From NCBI GenBank assembly GCA_002480565.1, contig DLCK01000089.1, forward strand, positions 144,741-160,255: 15,515 nt of DNA, written 5' to 3'. This document shows, one piece after another, positions 6,981 through 13,290 of the stretch. The first letter of the stretch is position 1, and every line of letters starts with the position of its first letter. Made by a program: the position numbers and the translations under genes. The DNA is from Phycisphaerales bacterium UBA7800. Lineage in GTDB: Bacteria; Planctomycetota; Phycisphaerae; Phycisphaerales; Phycisphaeraceae. The notes under the pieces are model-generated. The model was not told the DNA's origin, did no database searches, and worked only from the letters and a program-made list of their open reading frames with translations.

Positions 6981-8372
6981 ATGGCCGACGAAACCACAAA
7001 TGTGACCACCGAAGAAACCCCAGAAGTCGAAGAAACCGCACTCCAGCAGACCGTTACGGTCAAGGACAGTGGCCCGGCTTGTAAGGAACTGACCATTGAG
7101 GTCTCCGAAGAATCCATCTCTGATCGGATCAAAGAGAGCTATGACCAGTTGGCCACAGATGCCGATATCCCCGGCTTCCGTCGCGGTTATGCACCCCGTA
7201 AACTCATCGAACGTCGTTTCGGTGCTTCCGTCAAGGATGATGTCCGTGCTCGTCTGATCAGTGAGTCCTACTCCAAGGCCATTGAAGACGAAGGCCTCGA
7301 CGTCATCGGCGAACCTGATGTCAAGAACTTCGACGAAATCGAACTGCCAGAGACCGGCACACTCAACTACGTCGTGGAAGTCGAAGTCTCACCCGCCGTC
7401 GATGTCCCGGCATTTGACACCTTCGAAGTGACTGAAGAAGCATTTGAAGTCTCCGATGAAGACGTCACCAAGGAAATTGATTCCATGGCTGACCGTTACG
7501 GCGACATGGCTTCCATCGGTGACGGCGAAGTTCAGGAAAAAGACTTTGTCCAAGCTCACGTGAACATTTTTGCCGGTAAAGATGCTGGCGAAGACGCAGA
7601 AGAAATCGCTCATCATCACGGCGTGTACATTCTTGTCAACGGTGAAAAGGCTGAATACAAAGGTCACGTCGTCGGCATCGTCGTCGAAGACCTGGGTAAA
7701 CAACTTGCTGGCAAGAAAGTCGCCGACGAACTGCGTATTTCCATGACCGGCCCAGAAAGTCACGAAGACGAAAAAATCAAGGGTCAAGACATCACCCTCG
7801 TCATCAAGATCGAAGACATCCAACGTGTCGCTCCCGTCGAAATGGACAAGCTCATCACGATGCTTGGTGTCGAATCTGAAGACGACCTGAAGACCCGCAT
7901 CAAGGAAGACCTTCAGCAACGCAAGGAACGCGAACAGCAGTCCAAGAAACATGACCAACTGCGTGAACAGTTGCTCGAAAAAATCGACTTTGAACTTCCC
8001 GAGAAGGTGGCCGGACGCCAGATCGCTCGCAATCTCCAGAATCAGGCCATGCAGTTTGCATATCAAGGCATGAAGGAAGAAGAAATCGAAAGCAAGCTCG
8101 CAGACATGCGAACAGAGAACGAAGAACAAGCCCGCAAGGACTTGCGTTTGTTCTTCATCCTTGACCGCATTGCCAAGGACAACGAAGTCGAAGTCACACC
8201 TGAAGAAATCAACGGTCGCATCTATCAAATGGCAATGATGCGTCAGACTCGCCCGGAAAAACTGCGTCAGCAAATGCAGCAGTCCGGCGAAATCGAAAGC
8301 CTTTACATGTCCATTCGCGAACAGAAAACGCTGGACAAGATTCTCGAAGGTGCCAAGGTCAAGACTGCTTGA
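6981..8372 (+). CDS. tig: Trigger factor, ribosome-associated chaperone
   Basis: Trigger factor binds the ribosome at the peptide exit tunnel and shields new proteins. The 463-residue product has the family's three-part layout. An acidic extension of about 28 residues precedes the ribosome-binding domain, whose signature is GFRRGYAPRKLIERRFG (65-81). A middle peptidyl-prolyl isomerase-like domain lies at about 175-275. The long helical C-terminal domain is rich in E, K, Q and R and contains LRLFFILDRIAKDNEVEVTPEE near its end. The middle domain is divergent: the usual aromatic IPGFEE region reads VVEDLGKQL, so isomerase activity is doubtful while the chaperone role should hold. The N-terminal extension makes it longer than E. 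coli Tig (432 residues). The ATG follows GCGAGGAG at good spacing. The gene is framed by its own promoter and terminator, so it is probably transcribed alone. No clpP follows it. Confidence 0.95.
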   Translation: MADETTNVTTEETPEVEETALQQTVTVKDSGPACKELTIEVSEESISDRIKESYDQLATDADIPGFRRGYAPRKLIERRFGASVKDDVRARLISESYSKAIEDEGLDVIGEPDVKNFDEIELPETGTLNYVVEVEVSPAVDVPAFDTFEVTEEAFEVSDEDVTKEIDSMADRYGDMASIGDGEVQEKDFVQAHVNIFAGKDAGEDAEEIAHHHGVYILVNGEKAEYKGHVVGIVVEDLGKQLAGKKVADELRISMTGPESHEDEKIKGQDITLVIKIEDIQRVAPVEMDKLITMLGVESEDDLKTRIKEDLQQRKEREQQSKKHDQLREQLLEKIDFELPEKVAGRQIARNLQNQAMQFAYQGMKEEEIESKLADMRTENEEQARKDLRLFFILDRIAKDNEVEVTPEEINGRIYQMAMMRQTRPEKLRQQMQQSGEIESLYMSIREQKTLDKILEGAKVKTA

Positions 8373-8420
8373 TCGCATGAATCGGCATCTTGTCGAACAT
8401 GATAAAATATTGATACATTC

Positions 8421-8464
8421 AAACCAACGACAGAATTCACAACGTTCTGTCGTTGGTTTTTTTT
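8421..8464 (+). terminator. Rho-independent terminator after tig
   Basis: A perfect 15-bp stem (8421-8435 pairing with 8445-8459, core ACCAACGACAGAA) encloses a 9-base loop. The right arm runs directly into eight consecutive T residues at 8457-8464. It lies 48 bases after the tig stop codon. Confidence 0.95.
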
Positions 8465-8474
8465 CAGTCAATTC

Positions 8475-8483
8475 TGATATGAT
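8475..8483 (+). promoter_or_regulatory. Extended -10 promoter of the ALG5-like gene; near-leaderless mRNA
   Basis: TGATATGAT is a good extended -10 (TGnTATnAT). The -35 region falls inside the T-rich right arm of the tig terminator and has only weak matches such as TTGGTT at 8453-8458. The expected transcription start, about 8490, is almost on the ATG at 8492, and no Shine-Dalgarno sequence is present. Confidence 0.5.
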
Positions 8484-8491
8484 TTCCAGCT

Positions 8492-9232
8492 ATGGCACAC
8501 ACCATTCTGGTAATCCCCTGCTACAACGAAGCAAGCCGATTGGACATTCCAACCATAGAACGGTTTGTAATGTCCAATACTCAAGTCAATTTGTTGTTTG
8601 TCAATGACGGGAGTAATGACAATACGTTTACGGTACTCAAAACGCTTGAGCAGAATCATCCTGATCGTGTGACAGTCCTTGATTTGCCACACAACATGGG
8701 TAAGCATCAAGCAGTTCGGCAAGGGATGCTCATGGCTTTGAATCAAGCTGAGTATGTAGGCTATTGGGATGCGGATCTTTCCACGCCACTTAATGAGGTG
8801 TCACAATTTTCAGATGAGTTTTCCCGATTCCCTTCCCTGCAAATTGTCATGGGATCACGTGTCAAAATCATGGGCCGACACATCGAGCGGAAACGGACAC
8901 GGCATTACATTGGACGTGTTTTTGCAACCTTTGTAAGTATCCTTCTCAAGACTCCATTTTACGACACACAATGCGGTGCCAAGTTATTCAAAGTGACTGA
9001 TACACTTAGCGACATATTACAAAATCCCTTCAAAACCAGTTGGATATTTGACGTCGAATTGCTTCAACGGTTTATGGCACATCCCAACATCACATCACAA
9101 TCGGATGTCAGCGAACTGATCCATGAAATTGCATTGAATCACTGGGTCGACGTACCTGGGTCAAAACTCAAACTGCGTGACTTTGTGTTCGCAGCCAAAG
9201 ACTTGATCAAAATATATTGGCTGAAGTCTTAA
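8492..9232 (+). CDS. ALG5-like polyprenyl-phosphate glycosyltransferase (GT2)
   Basis: The 246-residue enzyme has every hallmark of the dolichyl-phosphate beta-glucosyltransferase (ALG5-like) branch of GT2: LVIPCYNEASRL (6-17), VNDGSNDNT (37-45), HNMGKHQAVRQGM (67-79), the metal-binding DADLSTPL (93-100), MGSRVK (120-125), DTQCGAKLFK (158-167), WIFDVELLQR (184-193) and WVDVPGSKLKL (218-228). It should transfer glucose or a similar hexose from a nucleotide sugar to a polyprenyl phosphate (undecaprenyl phosphate in bacteria) at the inner face of the membrane. Eukaryotic ALG5 has an N-terminal membrane anchor, which is absent here. The gene starts directly after the tig terminator and converges with the GT-C gene at 9236, three bases separating the two stop codons. 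That neighbour is a natural candidate for using the charged lipid. Confidence 0.9.
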   Translation: MAHTILVIPCYNEASRLDIPTIERFVMSNTQVNLLFVNDGSNDNTFTVLKTLEQNHPDRVTVLDLPHNMGKHQAVRQGMLMALNQAEYVGYWDADLSTPLNEVSQFSDEFSRFPSLQIVMGSRVKIMGRHIERKRTRHYIGRVFATFVSILLKTPFYDTQCGAKLFKVTDTLSDILQNPFKTSWIFDVELLQRFMAHPNITSQSDVSELIHEIALNHWVDVPGSKLKLRDFVFAAKDLIKIYWLKS

Positions 9233-9235
9233 AGA

Positions 9236-10834
9236 TTAAAATTCCAAAGATTGTTGTAACTCATCTTCCGAATCAGGTACGGCGGGTATATCTTGCAAAC
9301 TGTCATTGGGTATCCAAAAACTCAATCCGGGGAATTGATCGCTCATCGCCATTTTCTGAAAATTCGCGTATATCCATAATGTAATGACATGCTGTTTTCG
9401 TTTGGGGACATCGTTGAGCCAATCCTCACTGAGGATAACCATACTCGGCGGATGATCCTGAAGGTTCTTTCGAATCATACTGGTTAGTCGACTAGCATAT
9501 TTACCTTCAACAGCAGCGTAAGGCATCAGCACGCCAGAGGACATTCGACACCCTATGGTCATCACAGGTTCAATCTGACTGCCCCATACAAAAACGAAGT
9601 CATCAGATTTGATTAGTCTTGAGAGTGCGTTTCCTGCTTCTCGCCCCACTGCCATGCGTTGTCGGATGAAGTTGCTTTCGTTGTACGCCTCGACTGTCCC
9701 AGTCCAGCTGGGCAACTGTGTTGAAGCGATGCCAAGAACAAACCATGCGGTACCTAAAGCAAGTGCAAATCGGGGAATTTTTTGCCGCTGTGTCCAGAGA
9801 CAAATGATCCCCCAGCCGGCCCCCAGACAGAGAACTGGAATCCAGTATTGAAAGTAGTGTTCAAACATATCAACAAGGCAGAATGATGCCACATACGCAA
9901 ACGCAAGATACCCAAGAAGCATCAAAGGCAACTGCCACTTGGCATTCCTGCTCAATTCCACCAGTGCCAATGTGTTGAGTGCGAGTAAGAAAATGAACTG
10001 GCGAAAATGACTCATCAAATCCAGCCAAAACCCAAAATTTGACTTGGCTTTTAAATTCTGGAAAACACTGCCGCCATAGGTTTGCGAATAGGTGATGAGC
10101 GTGAAGTAAATATCATCAAAGCGACCTTGAATAGCGAAGTATGCAAAAATGTTTGTCCATCCAACAAGTCCGACTACTGTCCATATAAATATGTCACGGA
10201 TGGCAAGTCGTAGCTGACCAGCTCGCCATTGCACCCCAATATAGACTCCAACCAAGGGAATCAGTCCAAGAATGATGCTGTGTTTGTATAGCGATGCGCA
10301 TAGGAAACAAAGTCCGACCACCAGACTCACCCAGAGTCTAGGCTTATTGCAGACCAAACTGAGCATGCCCACGAAGGCCCAAATGATAAAGACGTTGATG
10401 AAGTATTCTGTATTGGCATTGTGCAGTTCCAAGTTCACATCAGCACATTGCAGCGTCCAAATCAATGCACCAAGTAAACCCGCCCAACGTCCCAATCCTG
10501 ATACTACCCCTGCACGGTAAATACCAAAGACGATCATCAGATTGCAGCTTATTGCCATAATGGGAAACAGATGCAGACCATATCCAAAGACCAACTCATA
10601 AATTGCATAGGTCACCCAGACGGCTGGTGGTTTTAGATCCCATATGTCGGTGTAAAGCAATCGGCCATGGAGGATTTCATGGGTACCCACCGCATAAATT
10701 TTAAGGTCCACATTCACTGGCCAACTTGCTGTATGCAAATGCATAAGCACCACCAAGATCACCAATAGCAATCCCATCACTCCAACTAGTATGGATTGAA
10801 ACTTGTCAGATTGACTCTTTGTATTGATCACCAA
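9236..10834 (-). CDS. GT-C family membrane glycosyltransferase (PMT/ArnT-like)
   Basis: The 532-residue protein has many transmembrane segments, the first at about residues 14-32, and a soluble tail after about residue 400. The first outer loop reads NVDLKIYAVGTHEILHGRLLYTDIWDLKPPAVW (residues 41 on, given here as the two motifs VDLKIYAVG and DIWDLKPP). It carries Asp43 at the usual catalytic position of GT-C enzymes and the DxKPP motif typical of the PMT_2/ArnT-like group. Such enzymes move a sugar from a polyprenyl phosphate to protein, lipid or glycan on the outer face. The acceptor cannot be read from sequence. The start is probably TTG 10834 or GTG 10831, with AAGG eight bases before the TTG; no in-frame ATG is close. 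The gene converges with the ALG5-like gene, which could supply its donor lipid. Confidence 0.84.
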   Translation of the reverse strand: MVINTKSQSDKFQSILVGVMGLLLVILVVLMHLHTASWPVNVDLKIYAVGTHEILHGRLLYTDIWDLKPPAVWVTYAIYELVFGYGLHLFPIMAISCNLMIVFGIYRAGVVSGLGRWAGLLGALIWTLQCADVNLELHNANTEYFINVFIIWAFVGMLSLVCNKPRLWVSLVVGLCFLCASLYKHSIILGLIPLVGVYIGVQWRAGQLRLAIRDIFIWTVVGLVGWTNIFAYFAIQGRFDDIYFTLITYSQTYGGSVFQNLKAKSNFGFWLDLMSHFRQFIFLLALNTLALVELSRNAKWQLPLMLLGYLAFAYVASFCLVDMFEHYFQYWIPVLCLGAGWGIICLWTQRQKIPRFALALGTAWFVLGIASTQLPSWTGTVEAYNESNFIRQRMAVGREAGNALSRLIKSDDFVFVWGSQIEPVMTIGCRMSSGVLMPYAAVEGKYASRLTSMIRKNLQDHPPSMVILSEDWLNDVPKRKQHVITLWIYANFQKMAMSDQFPGLSFWIPNDSLQDIPAVPDSEDELQQSLEF

Positions 10835-11207
10835 ATTGACTGCCTTCGTGCATCGTTCGGTTTAATGAGAAACTTGATCAAGTAAAACCGCAGCCATCAT
10901 GTGACTGGGCATCGTGAAAAATCATTCTAATCAATATCACAACATGACATGAAATCACTTGCCAATGGCACCGTCATTATGACAAGCAAGCTTCTTGGTT
11001 TGCACTTATGAGGTAACAGGATAACTGGACTACAAATGGGACTTCGGACTTATCGAATGCATTAAGCTGGATGTAAACCTTGACGATATCAACTTTTTAA
11101 CCATAGTATTTGTTACCTGACATTCGGCTATCAGACGATGTTAGCCTCTGTTTTTATCGTGGTATCTTTAAAATCCACTATCAATTAAAATATGCTCTGG
11201 AAGTGAT
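10835..11207. other. 373-base divergent intergenic region
   Basis: No convincing gene is present; the best small frame (10949-11011, 20 codons) lacks support. A perfect 12-bp palindrome, ACTTGATCAAGT (10872-10883), lies upstream of the minus-strand GT-C gene and could be an operator. At 11126-11146 a 5-bp stem (GGCTA/TAGCC) with an 11-base loop is followed four bases later by TTTTT, a weak terminator-like structure on the plus strand. The region probably holds promoters for both flanking genes, and possibly a small RNA, but neither is proven. Confidence 0.45.
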
Positions 11208-11573
11208 ATGAGTCGCACAATGTTATTCAAGCAACTGACTAGTGATTCATCGACCATGATGTCTGTTGGCACACTCATCGTACTGGCATCCGACGGTCGC
11301 GGTAACACCAACACTTCACCTATGCTTGACATATTCCTGTACTTATCTCTGATCGTTGCAGCGTTATTCATTTTGCTGTTCGTTGCACTTAAGACACGTT
11401 CATGGTTACTGAATACCGATCAAGAATCTAAGTCTGGTGACTTTTTCAGCATCTCGCAACTGCGTGATTTACGTGACAATGGATCATTATCCGAAGAAGA
11501 ATACGAGAGAGCCAAGCGGGTTCTGGTTGCCCATGGTTTACAGATGCTTAACTCCTCTACGACTGATGATTGA
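11208..11573 (+). CDS. Small membrane protein with C-terminal SHOCT-like motif
   Basis: The product has 121 residues. A hydrophilic N-terminus is followed by one strong transmembrane helix at about 40-61 (LDIFLYLSLIVAALFILLFV). After a short basic linker, the C-terminus reads FSISQLRDLRDNGSLSEEEYERAKRVLVA in sense: a leucine-rich helix, a glycine turn and an acidic EEEY start of a second helix. That pattern matches the SHOCT (short C-terminal) domain found at the ends of many small membrane proteins. Its function is not known; oligomerisation or partner binding is usually assumed. The ATG follows GGAAG (11199-11203) by four bases. A short hairpin, CTGAAT/ATTCAG (11583-11598), follows the stop codon without a T-tract. 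It lies on the same strand as clpX but 274 bases before it. Confidence 0.7.
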   Translation: MSRTMLFKQLTSDSSTMMSVGTLIVLASDGRGNTNTSPMLDIFLYLSLIVAALFILLFVALKTRSWLLNTDQESKSGDFFSISQLRDLRDNGSLSEEEYERAKRVLVAHGLQMLNSSTTDD

Positions 11574-11664
11574 TGTTCACGTCTGAATAACTATTCAGCC
11601 TGTTAAAGACCAAGGATAATCCATCATAAATCAAGGCTATCGGTCCTTCTGGAACGGTTATTTG

Positions 11665-11673
11665 TGTTATGAT
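11665..11673 (+). promoter_or_regulatory. Candidate extended -10 promoter of clpX
   Basis: TGTTATGAT matches TGnTATnAT. No clear -35 precedes it. Transcription from here would give a leader of about 168 bases before the clpX ATG. A second, weaker candidate is GTGACA (11735-11740) with TATAAG (11760-11765), but the spacer is 19 bases. Confidence 0.35.
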
Positions 11674-11784
11674 AGGCTCATAGGTCGTACAATATCAGAC
11701 AGGTGCAGGTAATCCCGGATTGACCATTAAGCACGTGACAGAAATAGACGATCTACCGATATAAGGCAATGCGTTTTCCGACTG

Positions 11785-11841
11785 ACTTGGGACGGTTTAC
11801 CTGCCAAAAACACAACAGGTTCGAGACTTTCACTTGGGACG
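11785..11841 (+). repeat. Direct repeat ACTTGGGACG in the clpX leader
   Basis: The decamer ACTTGGGACG occurs at 11785-11794 and again at 11832-11841, 47 bases apart. The second copy ends seven bases before the clpX ATG, and its GGGACG may act as a weak ribosome-binding site. A role as a regulator or RNA-binding site is possible but unproven. Confidence 0.35.
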
Positions 11842-11847
11842 AATTTC

Positions 11848-13155
11848 ATGACAAATGGTAAAGGCAAAGGCGGTAGCAGCAAGACTGGTGAAAGTGGATT
11901 CCAGGGGCGCCGAGTCACCACATGCTCTTTCTGCGGCAAAACAAGCCGTGAAGTCGGCCCGATGGTCGAAGGCCCTAACGATGTATACATCTGCGCCAAC
12001 TGCGTAGACCTCTGCCAGAACATCTTCAAGCAGGAACGCCGCCGCGTCTCAACCGGTCGCACCAGCTTTGATACCATCCCCACTCCCCGACAGATCACCG
12101 AGTTTCTCGATCAGTACGTTGTCGGGCAACGCAGTGCCAAACGCGCTTTGTCCGTGGCTGTGCATAATCACTATAAACGACTCACCGCAGCGGAAAACAA
12201 GGACGGGAATGTCGAACTCGACAAGTCCAACGTACTGCTACTGGGTCCCACCGGTTCAGGTAAAACACTACTTGCCCGTTCATTGGCAAGGACGCTTAAC
12301 GTCCCATTTGCCATCGGTGACGCCACCACATTGACTGAAGCCGGTTACGTAGGTGAAGACGTTGAAAACCTGCTGCTCAAACTTTTGCAGTCCGCTGACT
12401 ATGATGTGGAAGTCGCCCAGCGTGGCATCATCTACATCGACGAAATCGACAAGATTGGCAAGACCAGCCAGAACGTCTCAATCACCCGTGACGTCTCAGG
12501 CGAAGGTGTCCAGCAAGCATTACTCAAGATGCTCGAAGGTACTACCGCCAACGTCCCGCCACAAGGTGGTCGAAAGCATCCTGAACAACAATACATCCAG
12601 ATTGACACCACCAACATCCTCTTCATTTGTGCAGGAACCTTTGTGGGTCTGACCGATGTGGTGGATCGCCGTCTGGGTCAATCTGCCATCGGCTTTGCTT
12701 CAGAGCAGACCCATGATGATGAGCACAATGATGATCTGGGTTATCTGCTTAGTCAGGTAACGCCTGAAGACCTCGCTGAGTATGGCATGATTCCTGAACT
12801 CATCGGTCGTCTGCCCATCATCACATCGCTGGATCCGCTGGATGTCAAAACGCTGGTGATGATTCTCACCGAGCCTAAAAACGCCCTTGTCCGCCAGTAT
12901 CAACACTTTTTCTCCATGGAAGATGCCGAACTGGAATTCACACAGGACGCATTGGAACTGCTTGCCAGTCGTGCGATTAATCGCAACACCGGCGCACGTG
13001 CCCTGCGTAGTGTGATGGAAGAAATCATGCTTGATCGCATGTACGATCTGCCAGACTTGCAGAATAACGACACCAAATACGTGTTGGATGCCAAGGCGAT
13101 TGAAGAGCAGACGCCACTGGAAAAGCTCCGTGTGGCTCATAAGGAATCTGCCTGA
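11848..13155 (+). CDS. clpX: ClpX, ATP-dependent unfoldase of the Clp protease
   Basis: ClpX is the AAA+ hexamer that unfolds tagged proteins and feeds them to ClpP. All key parts of the 435-residue protein are present: the N-terminal C4 zinc domain (Cys26, Cys29, Cys49, Cys52), Walker A GPTGSGKT (133-140), pore-1 loop GYVG (166-169), Walker B IIYIDEID (194-201), the RKH loop (242-244), the ClpP-docking IGF tripeptide (281-283), and the sensor-2 segment TGARALRSVMEE. An intact IGF loop implies a partner ClpP, although no clpP lies in the window. The N-terminus has about 22 extra Gly/Ser/Lys-rich residues before the zinc domain. The ATG is preceded only by a weak GGGACGA. An imperfect hairpin (13218-13241) follows the gene. 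Confidence 0.97.
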   Translation: MTNGKGKGGSSKTGESGFQGRRVTTCSFCGKTSREVGPMVEGPNDVYICANCVDLCQNIFKQERRRVSTGRTSFDTIPTPRQITEFLDQYVVGQRSAKRALSVAVHNHYKRLTAAENKDGNVELDKSNVLLLGPTGSGKTLLARSLARTLNVPFAIGDATTLTEAGYVGEDVENLLLKLLQSADYDVEVAQRGIIYIDEIDKIGKTSQNVSITRDVSGEGVQQALLKMLEGTTANVPPQGGRKHPEQQYIQIDTTNILFICAGTFVGLTDVVDRRLGQSAIGFASEQTHDDEHNDDLGYLLSQVTPEDLAEYGMIPELIGRLPIITSLDPLDVKTLVMILTEPKNALVRQYQHFFSMEDAELEFTQDALELLASRAINRNTGARALRSVMEEIMLDRMYDLPDLQNNDTKYVLDAKAIEEQTPLEKLRVAHKESA

Positions 13156-13217
13156 TCCAGATTTGGATACATGCAACACCTTCAGGCAATTGGGCAACTC
13201 ATTGTGATTGATGCAAC

Positions 13218-13241
13218 GCCAACCCGACTCTTGGGGTAGGT
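13218..13241 (+). terminator. Possible weak terminator after clpX
   Basis: GCCAACCC pairs with GGGTAGGT across an 8-base loop, with one A-A mismatch and one G-T pair. Only a short T-rich stretch (TTTGATT) follows. It could attenuate transcription into the protease gene rather than stop it. Confidence 0.3.
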
Positions 13242-13290
13242 TTGATTGTGACAGCATTTTTGATCTGATGGAAGCAGAGGAATCAGCTCC

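Noticed and set aside
7389..8471. 360-codon open frame antisense to tig
   Set aside because: Its translation is Phe/Val/Asp-rich, as expected from the complement of Glu/Lys-rich, C-ending codons, and the sense strand is clearly trigger factor. It is a codon-bias shadow.
10949..11011. 20-codon small open frame in the intergenic region
   Set aside because: No ribosome-binding site, no membrane or other recognisable feature, and a length expected by chance.
11819..11832. GGTTCGAGAC, resembling a tRNA T-loop
   Set aside because: The flanks do not pair as a T-stem, and no acceptor, D or anticodon arms fit around it.
12700..13257. 185-codon antisense frame at the end of clpX
   Set aside because: It lies over the conserved C-terminal half of ClpX, has a low-complexity translation, and has no visible promoter or ribosome-binding site.
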